Positions 47,171 through 58,500 of a stretch of DNA of 64,000 nucleotides are shown here, piece by piece. Source of the DNA: Holacanthus passer. Taxonomy: Eukaryota > Chordata > Actinopteri > Pomacanthidae. The DNA lies in contig JAFREQ010000048.1 in assembly GCA_025331565.1 (NCBI GenBank), positions 744,001 through 808,000 on the forward strand, read 5' to 3'. The notes under the pieces were generated by a model, which saw only the letters and a list, made by a program, of their open reading frames with translations, made no database searches and was not told the origin of the DNA. The position numbers were made by a program, and so were the translations under genes. Positions within the stretch are counted from its first letter, which is position 1. Every line of letters starts with the position of its first letter.

Positions 47171-48394
47171 CACAGTGTGTTCATGTTTCCATTTATATAC
47201 AATATGGCCCAATATGTCCTATCATTGGTGTTCATGTTAACTAGCCTGAACTAGTCTTTAATAATAGTTCCAAATTTTTAATATGTTTGGTATGTTTCAA
47301 CTAGCATAACTAGTCATGCTCTCTCTTCCAGTGTACTTGGGTGAGTGTGGGAACCCTGGAGTGTAAAGAACTTGAGAATAATCTGTACCTTCTACCATAT
47401 CCATGGAGTCTGGCGGTGCACAGTGGCCAGCATGGCTTACAGCCCACACGGGGTGGTGGTATCCAAACATACTGTGAAGTGTGTGCATAAAGGTTCTGTA
47501 GAAGCCCACTACACCTGGGTTACCTGTATGGAAGACAGCAGAAGGTCAGCATATTTTCCCACATAGTCAATGGTGGGAAAAGCACCATTTCAATTTCAAA
47601 GCCTGATATTTCAAGGGTCTTTTGCCAATAATTACATTACTATATTTTTAAGCTTTCAGGGTAGCTTTCAATTTAAAAACATCTCCCTCTCTTGACTGTA
47701 AATTTCAATATTTCATCAATATAAAATGTCAAAAATAATGAAATTCAACATAAACTCAATCAGTGTTTGCATTTAGCTTCTGCTGATATTATATAAATTC
47801 AATCTATTTTACATAACAACAAAGACATTTAAATGTGACCTGGGACTAAATTTTCTAATATCTCTGCTTGAAAATAAAATGACATGAACTGCAGTATCAG
47901 CCTGCAATTCAGCAGAGCAGCAGACACAGTCACAGCCAGATTAACCTGTTAGGGAATCCTGGGGCTAAATGTTGCTGTTGGGCACATACTGACTCCACAC
48001 TCAACACTACCTAAACCCAAGGTTTCTGTGCATGTGAGTGCTAGTGCTAGTTCTGTGCAAGTTAGTTTATGGTGGTGTTATTTAGAAATATGCTCCATAC
48101 AAGCACAGTGTTAACTAAAATAGTGAGGTCTTAAATCTAAATGTTGATCCAGGGCTCCTGTGCAGGACAGGGACACACTATCTGATAACACAGGACCTGT
48201 CTTTGTTAATATTGGACTTAAGCAATGCAAATTTAAGAATAGCAGTCCAACTCACCTGGAATGATGAGAAAAAGCACTTTGTGTTCAGAGCGTAACTGAG
48301 AGGAGCCAAATCGAAGAACCTCAGTGATGGCTCCACAACAGTAGATAAAGTCTGTCTGTGGTTCATCTCTCCTGTCTGTCACCATGTTGTCCAT
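45365..48394 (-). CDS. ldah: LDAH, lipid droplet-associated hydrolase
   Basis: Six coding exons with GT/AG borders: 48394-48256 (exon begins 48402), 47523-47389, 47092-46923, 46569-46329, 45740-45658 and 45553-45365. Total 957 nt, 318 residues (human 325). It is an alpha/beta-hydrolase of lipid droplets linked to sterol-ester and triglyceride turnover (family knowledge). The nucleophile elbow is GHSIG with S131; the likely acid is D265 (FYYGATDHWCP) and the base is H294 (GFRHAFV). Spacings of 134 and 29 residues fit human S139/D271/H300. The oxyanion segment IIPGNPGVVGFY (45-56) and GLNGQIEHKLAFL are also conserved. The 146-228 region has the hydrophobic stretches associated with droplet targeting. 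The exon 4 donor (GCAG|GTTGG) is off-consensus. Confidence 0.95.
47137..47168. repeat. (TG)n microsatellite in ldah intron
   Basis: Sixteen or so TG units in the short intron upstream of the exon beginning at 47092. Confidence 0.95.
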
Positions 48395-48991
48395 CTCATC
48401 AGCTTTGACGAAAAGAGGAGAAAGATATTAATGTCAATTACATTGCAATCATTTTACTGATTAAGTCAGATTTCATACAGCATCTGAACACCTTTAATCC
48501 ATCTAATCACACAGCAAAAATATGTATGTATACATAATGTAATACATAATGTATTCCAGCTGTCTCGAACAGCTGATACAGTTAATCGACAGGTCCAAAG
48601 GTGATGAACTGCATCATTAATTCAAAGGTTAAAAATGCAGGACGTGCATGTGCTGCAATCGTGCTGTACCTTGAACTGGCCCGGCTACAAATAAAGGTTT
48701 TCAATTGAATTAACACTGAGAAGGCGACGAATTTAATTGACACAATTATTACTAAATTATTGATGCCGAATAAAACAGTTTCTATATATTTGTATTTAGG
48801 TGTTGTCTGAGGTTTGCACCTCTACCAACATGAAGCCTTGAATTAAATTGATGGTGTGAAAGTAACACTAGCACTGACAAAAGCTTCAATTGGTTCAAAT
48901 GTCGGTCTGCTGTGTGACGTCAGCTTGATTCACAGTAGCTGGTTTTCCGACGCTATCTGACAAGTATAACGAGTACCGATATATCTCTCAC

Positions 48992-49215
48992 CTCGTAACT
49001 ACAGTGAACAGATGATCCATTGATTGGTGTCTCCTGTTTGCCTCCAGCTTGCTCAGTGCGAGCGCTTCCTGCTTCGCACACTGTTGAGCTGCGTTCGGTT
49101 CCAAATCGCTGCGCAGAGGATTATGGGTCAGAATCGCCAGAAGACCGTGCTGGCTTGCATACTGCAAAAGTGAGACCGGGAGCAGCAGGACATCCTGGTA
49201 TTTTTGGCATATTGT
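48992..49215 (-). promoter_or_regulatory. ldah: Probable ldah 5' UTR exon and promoter
   Basis: A donor GAG|GTGAGA on the minus strand ends a putative exon at 48992. It would splice to the acceptor at 48403 (pyrimidine-rich, CAAAG|CTG) that leads into the coding exon. The adjacent 200 bp are GC- and CpG-richer. If transcription starts beyond 49020, the leader carries a 10-codon upstream ORF (ATG at 49020) ending just before the main start. Confidence 0.5.
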
Positions 49216-49337
49216 ATTTGACATACTTTGTATTGGGACATAACTAATCTTATTCTGGAACGATACACAGTATGGTATTATGGCTATTAAAATGTTATTC
49301 CCTCCTCACTGCCTGTAGGCATAGGCCATATCTACCT

Positions 49338-49462
49338 AACTTTGTTTTATGGCACTTATCCTGGTTGTTTTCTCCTGACTGGATCATTGCTTGTGTTGTA
49401 TCTACTCTCAGATATACGTCGGTTTGGATAAAAGCGCTTGCTCAATGAAATTGTAGAATTAG
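49338..49462 (+). mobile_element. L2/SINE-type 3' tail fragment
   Basis: GGCACTTATCCTGG upstream and GTCGGTTTGGATAAAAGCGC near 49,420 match the highly recognisable GTCGCTTTGGATAAAAGCGT tail shared by fish L2-type LINEs and their SINEs (from memory). Only the 3' end remains. Confidence 0.6.
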
Positions 49463-50047
49463 GTATTGGAACGCACCCCTGGATTCTGATTGGTCAGTTT
49501 AGCGGCCGTCCCACAATGCCTTTCTTCTTTGTGTTAAAGTCATACGGTCTATGGTTAAAGGGCACCAGCATCTGAATAAGAGATGAATGAGGCTGCGTGA
49601 TAAATAAAACGTGATGTATAAAGTAATGTAATGTTAAAAAAATAACAAAAGATGTGTTGAATGCGACCTAGGAATTAAAGATTTAAACAATACCGATAAA
49701 TGCACAACAATACACACCACAGAAAATGTTTTAAAAATCTATTTATAGGATGTTGACACCCAAATGCCAGAATCTGCTGACTTTCTAATCATAATAAAGG
49801 TTGCTATAGATTTGGAAGTAGATTTTGGAAGTAGGATGTGGACTTGGAAGCTGAACGTTTTACTTCAAGTGTTGAACAGACATTTTCTTTCACTGCATTA
49901 AAGCATAAGTCTTATTCTAAATCTATTTTTCTCATTATGAACAAATTCCATGAAAAGAACAAAACCTACAGTATGTTAGTCCCTCAGGACTTTTTGTCTT
50001 CCCCATCCTCTTCTGATAGCACAAAAGAGACTGCTTTTAAATTGTAA

Positions 50048-50100
50048 ATTTGTTGTAAATTTCCCCACTGTTTGACGAATAAAGGTTTATCTTATCTTTT
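50048..50100 (+). mobile_element. LINE 3' tail fragment (AATAAAGG..TTATCTT)
   Basis: AATTTCCCCACTGTTTGACG followed by AATAAAGGTTTATCTTATCT is the typical end of a teleost LINE family with an ATCTT-repeat tail. The open stretch just upstream (49838-50047) may belong to it but shows no recognisable domain. Confidence 0.5.
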
Positions 50101-51184
50101 AGTCACATATAAGAAATGGCACATTTACCCAAGAACTGTACTGAATAACAGTTTTGTTGTACTTGACTTGAGGGTTTCCTTTTTCTGCTACTTTATAGCT
50201 CTACATCATTTCACAGAGAAATATTATACTGGTACTGACATTTATCTGATTGCTGGAGCTACTTTGCAGATTGATATTTCACACTGCAAAAATCTTCATC
50301 TTACAAAAAACATTTGTTTGTTTGGCTATTATTGAGTCAAGAAAGCATTTTTTTTCTGAAAAAAAGTTTTTTAAAAATCTGCCTGTGTGGTTGAAATATT
50401 GATATTCAATACAATGTCTCAATATATCAGAGGGCCTATATGGAAACTTTATTCCCTCCCAAATCAATCATCATGTTGCTGCACGCTCACTGCGAATGAC
50501 ACTCGACTCTAAAAAAAAATAATAAAACAAAGGAGGTTTGCTTAATGGTATAACTCCCAAACCCAGAAATTAAAACAAACATTGCATAAAGTTGAAAGGA
50601 CATTGTGTTCCACCAAACTGGAAGAATCTCATTTAGACTGGCAAGATAGACTGAAAAAACTTGTTCGGCCACACAAATCTTTCCTTAGTTTTTTGTTTTA
50701 TATATTTGGGCCTCAAGCAGTTATTTAAATGAACCATGTCAGACCGTAGATGGGAAATGTCTTTTTGGTGAAACTACTAAAAACTAACAAAATTTGTATT
50801 GTTGATCATATTTCACAAAGCAATTGCCACACAGGACAGTTGCCAGCTTCGCTGGACTGGTGATCAAGCCTTGTGGCTAACAGTTAATAAAGTAAAAAAT
50901 AAAACTACTCTGTTACGTACAGTACATTGTGCACAATCATTAACTTAAATTTTAACATTTAATTTGAATATTTACTACAGTATAGGGAAAACACTGAAAA
51001 TGAGCAAATGCAAAAGACTGATTCATTTGGTTTCTCCAATTATCTCATATATTTCAATTTATATAATAAATGTCTTCCTTTGTTACTAATAAGTCTAGAT
51101 GTGAAAGGTGTCTAAGTTTTCTGGTCTATTGATAAGCAGGAAATGTTGACACAGTCTGACAAATGAAAAATATTGTATTCAGTA

Positions 51185-51190
51185 TTTATT
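51185..51190 (-). other. apob: apob polyadenylation signal (candidate)
   Basis: AATAAA on the minus strand, 215 bases after the downstream-frame apob stop codon at 51405. Confidence 0.5.
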
Positions 51191-51404
51191 TGAACACCAT
51201 TATCTAACTTACATGCAAAACAACAGTTATAATTACATAAATCATTGAATTTAAAATGTCTCATGTATTCGTAACTTGTATATGTTTCATGGGAGTTAAA
51301 CATCTTTCAACAAATTGTTATTGGCATTAAACAAAAAGTCATTTTTCACACAGACATATAAATTCAGTTGGGCATAATGAAACCACTTTATCAAGAGGCA
51401 TGGC

Positions 51405-52588
51405 TCAGTGCCCAGACTGCCTCGGCCGTTCGTTGAAAGCTTTCCAAAGGAAAGGTAAAGGAATTTCAATGTCCATCTTTTTATTGCTCACTCTAATGTA
51501 CGGTGCTGTGCTCTGTGAAGTCCTTCTCATTAGATCTACAATTTCACTAAGTCTTCCGTAGAGATGTGACTGCAAAATACTGATAAGCTGTTTGGCATTA
51601 TTATTTACAAGCTCCATATTTAAAGCATTATAAGCTTCTTGAATCTTCAGTTTGGTACGGCCTTTATACTCAGTCAGATATGTCTTTGCCTCCTCAATAT
51701 GTTGTTTTGAAAACTGCAGAACCTCTGCATGGATGGCATCAACCTGTGAGGCTATTTCCAAGTTTTCATCTTGTAGGTTCCTGAGGAAATTCTGACCCTT
51801 TTCAGTGATCACCTGGACCAGGTCGTTAACTGTCTTGTGAAGCAAATCGAACCCCCTCTGCACTGAATCTTTTAGCTGATCATATACAAATCTCATAGAA
51901 GACTTCAGTTTATCCATGATCTCATTTCCATTAACAACAACATCAGTTCCAGGTATGGTGATCTCTGTCTCCCTGATGTATCTAGAAATTGTTGTCAAGA
52001 GGCTGGCAAACCTTTGGACTGCCCTGTCAGTGGCTCTTGAAACAGACCGGCGAGCTCGCCAGAACATCTCCAAGCTCGAAAGCTTCTCTTCAGATCCAGG
52101 CACTGTAAACACTGTGTTACTCAAAACTCTGTGACTGCATCTAGCAAGGCATAAATCTTGCCTTCACTGGATGTCAAGATTTGTCCAACCTCATTAGACA
52201 ACCTGTCTTTAGTATTCTGCATTCTCACGGACATCAAGCTGTCAGAAGCTTTTCTGTACATGTCTTTTCCTTGATCACCGAGGTATTTGATTGAATTCTG
52301 CACTGTGTTAAAAGACATAGAAACCTCATGAGAGGCTCTCTCTATGACATTGGAAACTGTGTTTTTCAACTTCATGCCACCACGATTGAGATCAAAGCCA
52401 AAGTGGGCGGTGTGATACTTGTTAATGAACTTGAGCACAGCATTGGTCATAGCAGGAATTCTGTCCTTGGTCCCTTCGATCACATCATGGAGGAAGTCCC
52501 AATTCCATGACGTCTGTAGGATTAACTTCTGGGAGTTTTTAAGTGTGGCTTTGGCAGTGAAAACCTCAGTGTCCTTTTCAGGAGTAGA
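51405..52588 (-). CDS. apob: apob last exon, with apparent frameshift
   Basis: The acceptor CAACTTCAG precedes 52588. The frame encodes STPEKDTEVF, continues through INKYHTAHFGF (human VNKYHWEHTGL) and stops at TGA 52123-52121, just after LLDAVTEF. The next frame opens immediately and runs 239 codons to 51405 (LSNTVFTVPGSEEK to FNERPRQSGH). Adding one base in the T4 run at 52126-52123 joins the frames as DAVTEFLSNTVFTVPG, which lines up without gaps with human DSLIDFLNFPRFQFPG, and the exon then has 1,185 nt, a multiple of three. No intron could fit. This is the C-terminal helical region of apoB. The lesion is either an assembly error or a real truncating allele. Confidence 0.85.
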
Positions 52589-55500
52589 CTGAAGTTGGGG
52601 GAAGACATTTAGAAGAATAATAGTAAGAACACTGTCAAGTTGCAGTACATATAGCATAAATCCATCTGTAGATTTAAAATTTGTTTGCTGTTGTCAACAA
52701 TATGCAATCAAAAGAGCTCAAACAGTGTCTTACCGGGTAGCGACTGAACAGCTTTCCATACAACTGTGACATAGACCTCCGCTGAAGATGCAATCCAAGG
52801 AAACCAGATGATGGGGAAGACATAGAAGCAGTGATGCCATCTTTGTGGGAAGCAAGGCGGAAGCTCACATCAAAAAATGTTCTGCTGGTGATGTCAACAT
52901 TAAGAGAATGACGAGACTCCCTTTAAAAAAGAGAAACAGTTAGTAAAGGTATTTTCCTGTGCACTTGGTCAACCCATTAGCGAGAACTGTTCAAATATGC
53001 AGAATTAAGCAACCTTTGGATAATAAAACACTTACATTGAATCAGCCAGAGGGGTTTGGCGCTTCATCCTGAGAAAAAATAGCTATATTTATATTACAGT
53101 AACTTCAAGTGCTCAGCCAAGTGCAGCATTGCATAGATACATTAGCTTGTAACAGCACAGACTAGACCTCCAACTCAAGATAAGGACTCTTGTTCAGTTC
53201 TTCCTCTGAGCAACTCTGCCTAACCCAGAAATATACAGAATATGTCTATTTAAAAATCAAGATTTATAAAAGCCCATTTCCACTGGTAAAAGAAAATGAA
53301 GTTAGTCATGATAAAAAAAAAAAGGCTTATGATTAGTCTAGGTTAAAAAAATCAGTCTAAATTATGAGATAAAAAGTAAAGATCATCATTATGTCCTAAT
53401 ATTGCTTCTGTGAGCATTTGTTTATATCATGACTAACTTTCATTTTTTTACTTCACTGGCAGAAATGTTCTTCCATATAAAGAAACACAAAATATACTCA
53501 CCTCAGATTTTGTGCCAAAGCATGGTGCCAGTCAACATTTACATCATTGTGAATCAATTTACACTTCCCATTTAGACTGATCATTTCATTATCAAATCCA
53601 AGCGTTGCACTAGCTGAGGGGACATAAGCAAAATAAAATATTATATATGTTGCAATATCTTTTGATCAAAATTGTCTTAGCAAATAAAGTTGAGTGTGTG
53701 CCAGTCTTACCAGAGAGATCATATTCCAGTAGTATGATGGTAGAGGTACAGATGGAATTCAGCGAAGTTACAAGACCAGAGGCCTGTTTCTCCAGGTTGG
53801 CAGTTGTTGACACATTATAAATAGGGGAGGAAACTTCCAGAGTGGCACTGAGAGCTCCAAAAACTGGGATAAACACACTTAAAGGCAGATGTAAGGCCAT
53901 TTCAGGGATTTCAATGTTTTGCTCTGGAATGACGATGGTTGGAAGTTCAAAGTTTGAAATTGGGCTTGTGATTGTTTGCTCTCCGATGGTAAAGGATTTT
54001 GGTAGTGTGAAAGATGAGACTGTGATTTCATATTGCGGCATCTTGAATAAAAGGAATGACATTTTCCCCTGTAGATATTCAGTTTTAACATCGTAACTGG
54101 GCACTGACATTATTGGCAAACCAGGCAGCATTATTTCAAATGCTGGGGTGGTGATCACATTAGGGATATTAAGATTCTTAGGGTCAATTGTAAAGGGTTT
54201 CACATGCAAATTGGTAAATGGCACATCAAAGGCTGGAAGTGAGATTACAGGGGGGAAAGTGAGATGATCAGGGACATCAGGGTTTTCAAGTCGCATATCT
54301 ATGTTCCTTATGGAGTGTGGAATTTCTTTTATCCAAGAAGGCACTGTAATGCTAATCTCAGGGATGCTAAAAGTGACACCATTTTCAAATAGTTTAGATG
54401 GTATTGTATAGTACTGGCCATCCATGGCCTTTGTGTATACAATGCTGGAGGAAATGTTAAGAAATTGTAAGTTGTCCATATTTGTGACCTGATCAAACTT
54501 GAGCACATCCCAGAGGGTCCTCTGATATATAGGAAGCTTAACTGACTTCAAGAAAGCTAGGTGGCCTTCCACTGACCCGGTCAAGTTCATGCGTATTTCA
54601 GATTCATCATTGGAGAGGAGTAAATCACAAGCATGGATGAGAGATGCCAGCTGTTCCTTACCACTCCAGGTGAACGACTGCTTCCCTGAGTTGATGGAAA
54701 GGTTGATTAACTGAACGAGTCCAGCATGACCCAAACTACTTGGCTGATCTGCATCAATGTTCAATGCAGCTGTGAAGGTTGTTAAAGGAACAAAGTCTAG
54801 TTCTCCTTGAATAATGTGCTTTCCATTTGTGTTGAAAGATGCAAAATTGACATTGTTATTGCTTGTGTATTCGACCGTTGCAAACAAACGCCGCAAGGAA
54901 ACCTCAAGAGCCAAGTTCTTATTCAAGTCAAACTGGAAGATGTGTTCGTTTGAGCTTCGTTTTTGTTTCTCCTGTTTGTCAATGTTTGAGTTTAAGGCAG
55001 TCCTAACAGTTGAACGCAGGCTATTGACATTAAGATAGAAATTAGCCTCATTTTCCAGATCACCAGCAAAGTTCCAACTGTCCTTTATTGTCATGTCTGA
55101 CTTCCCTTGGGTGGAAGTCTCCAGTGACACATACGAGGAAAGTGCTTCAACTGCCCAGTTCATATCAAGGCTTCCTTTGCCTACAGACTCAATCAGAGGA
55201 ATGTGAAACATGTATTTTACTTTTTTCTTGGAAGCAATATTTGGCTTGGTCTTGGTATTTCCAGTGAGTTCCTGGTTTAATTCTAGATTCAGGAAGGGTA
55301 GATAGATTTTTGCCATGTTGGCTACAGAACCTTCCATGCTCCTTTTGGTGAGACTAACAGCACATTCATGGTTTGCTTCCACATTGTTATGCTCCAGGGA
55401 CACTGTGGTGGCCAGTTTTATTCCTCTCTTCCTTGTCAAACTGGTGGTGCCATCAATTTTTGCATTCAAAATGTCAAACACAGATGTTGAGGAAGCACCA

Positions 55501-58500
55501 AACCGAGCAACAATGTCAGACTGGTTGTATAGGCCGCCATTAGCACTTAAGGTAATTACAGTGGATTTGAAGGAGAAGTCATAAGTCATGTTACCCATGG
55601 CTGGGATAACAATATTGTTCTGAATGGCTGGTAGTGTGAAAGTGGGCAACTTAATTTCACTTAAAGTTTCTGGAACATGGATGACAGGTAACTCCAAAGA
55701 TGGTAGTACAAGGGTATAGGATGGCACAGAGAAACCCAGTGCTGGAACTTTGAAGTTTGGTGTACTGACCTCCTTGGGAACAAAGTAGCTAAATGCCGGC
55801 ATCTCAGCCCTGAAAGCAGAAACTTCAATATTCAACATTGGTATTTTGTATCCAGGGACAGTGAAGATTTTGGGAGGCAGGCTAGAAGTGTCAATTTTGT
55901 GTTTGATATACTGTGACTTTGCTTGGTTGTATGAATCTTTTAGAACTGTAACTACTTTGTCTCTACATTGTTCAAATTTAGTCTGGATGACGTTGGCACT
56001 GTCACTGATTGCATTGTAGATTGGCTCAAGGTGTAATTCAAAGCTGTGCACATCAGGGTTCTTGTAGTAATGCAGCTTCAGGTTCATATCGAATGATTGA
56101 TAAGGAGTGGTAAAAAATGTTTTGAAGCCAGCATCTTCCCACAAAGAGAGACCTCTGACCTCAGGGATTTTAATTTCGAGATAAGGTACAGTTATATCTG
56201 GGATAGAGAGAGGAACAGTCAAAAAGTCTAGATTAGCCTCTCCATTAGCTGATGAGTGAAAGAACATGTCCATTTCATTGTTTTCTGCTGTGAACTCGTG
56301 ATTGTACTTGTACTGGTTGAATCTTGCCAAAGCAAAACAATAAGCACTCTGCTTCTCAGAGTTTAGTGTGACACCATAATCATGCTGGAGATCCACCTTT
56401 CCAGTGAGTTTAAGGGGGAAGAAAATCTTTGTGTTTACTTTATTCTTAGCATCAAGCACAAGTTCAAATGGATGGACCATAAATTCCAACGAGTTGACCA
56501 TGGATCCAACTAGACTTCCAGTGAGTTCAGCATCATGAGAGGCTGTCAGGGCAACTTTCAAGTCCCCAATATGAGCCTCTCCATTTAAAATCACAACACT
56601 CTTCTTGACAGATGGAGCCTCAGTTTCGCACATTCCTTCAATGGTGATGTGGCTAAAGATCACTGATTCAGCAGTGAGTGTTTGCTTTGATTTCAAGGTC
56701 TTACAATCTGTTTCTCCTACAAAAGTTAACTTGGCAGTGCTAAAATTGATGTTGAATTCCACATTGCTTTTGTGTGTACCTTCATCAGAGTAATCTTCAA
56801 AGGACCACTTTCCATTACCAGTAGTTTCACCAGTCACAGTGACTCTGCCAGATTCCATTTTTGCTGTTATATTCTGCTGCATTGATGCCTGACTTGACGT
56901 TTCAATTGATGGGATGTCCAAGTTGTGGTCATAGGTTGTGTCCATGGTTGCAGAGATTCCATTCTTCAATGTAAGTACCATAGTGTTGAACAAGTCTGCT
57001 CTGTACATTTGGGTTGTGGCCTTGGTAGCAGTCTTAGCAGAAGCCTCAGCAGAATTACCAGTGAGTGTCAAGGATCCTTCGTGGTCAATGGAGATGGCCA
57101 TATGTGTAGCTTTCACTTTTTCTGTGAATAGCAACTTCTTCATTCTAGGAGCTTCCAACTGAGCAGTTGCTTCAAAGGTGTATTCGAGGGGCTCAATGGG
57201 TGATTTTGCATGAGAAGTAATAGTTGCTGTAAACTGTGGGTTTTTTAGTGTGGATGTTGAGTTTTCAATCTTCCCTGTAGTTACAAGAGTGAACTGTGGG
57301 GAGTTCACTCTAAATTCTCCATGGAGTTTGCCAAAAACTTGGATGCAAATGTCACTGGGAATCTCAGGCAATTTAATTTCTGGGATTGGAAGCATTGTGA
57401 TTTCAAAATCCTTCATATCTAATTTGGGGATGTTGATGACTGGAAATTTTATTTCTGATAGAGTTATTTCTGGGAAGGTGAGATCTGGTAGTTCAGATAG
57501 GTAGAGAACTTTTAGATCACCAAAGATTTCCTCAGGGTCAGGCATTTGGATCTCAAATTCGCTGATATCTTCTATTAATGCAACTATATTGGCTTTGATC
57601 TCATCAAAATCTAAGGTAAAGGCAGGAATCCTGTAGGAGTTGAGGATGGTGAACTCAGGGACTGAAATTTGAGCTGGGATGGTGATCTCCTGCAGTTTGT
57701 TCAGGTTGATTGTAAATGCTGGAATTACAAGGTCAGTGAAAGGTACGATAAAAGTGGGAACTTCAATCTCAGCCCTTTTCAGTCCATGCAGAACTCTATC
57801 TACAGCTTGCTTTATCCGGCTGATGATCTCATTGTCCTTCGCCACTGTTCTGATTTTCTCTATCAGTCTGTTGAACTGAGCAGATATGTAGGCAACCATA
57901 TTGCCATAGGACTCACTTGCTCTTTGGAGGTGAATGTACATTTCATCTCTGATATCCATGTCAAGGATTCTTTGTCTCATGTCCTCAAGGATATCCTTCA
58001 CTTTCATCTTGATGTCATTGTAAAATGTAGTGTCAATCACCTTTTTCAGTTTCTTTAGCACATCAGCCACCTTTGTGTTTTTGAGTTCATCCAAATAGGT
58101 GAAAACAGAACTTTGGATCTCTCTGAAAAAGTCCCTGAGTGCCTCAATCTTTTGCACAATCTCATATGTTTTAATCTGCTCATTAATATAGTTTGTTAGT
58201 TCTGCAATCTTCTTGTTGGTCTCATCAACAAATTCACTGTAGTCAAATTCCTTTATTGACTTAAGCATTGAAGAAACGCATTCATTAAGGTAATCAATGC
58301 TTCTCTTGAAGTCAGCTGCTCTGAGCTGTCTTGTCGCGTTGTCCAGGAATTGCATTATTTCATCGTAAGCAAATTCCAGGTTGATAGATTTAAGAGCATC
58401 TACCATTGACTGTACAGTCTCATCAATTTTGAATTCATCAATTAGAATTACTATTTGATCCATTAATTCTTTAAATTTATCATCAAGGTCATATTTTAAA

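Larger units (their letters stand above)
49216..51404. other. Intergenic ldah-apob with apob 3' UTR
   Basis: AT-rich and without a supported gene. It contains two LINE/SINE tail fragments (49338-49462 and 50048-50100). The apob 3' UTR occupies its right end, down to about 51,170. Confidence 0.6.

Noticed and set aside
49838..50047. Small gene between ldah and apob
   Set aside because: There is no recognisable domain or promoter, and it runs straight into a LINE 3' tail.
51405..52124. A separate 239-residue gene on the minus strand
   Set aside because: It would start with TTG, and its sequence continues the apoB C-terminal alignment without a gap; it is the frameshifted tail of apob.
53610..53710. 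apob giant exon extending to the stop at 53610
   Set aside because: A consensus donor (CTCTG|GTAAG) at 53711 and an in-phase next exon at 53613 show that this part is intron.
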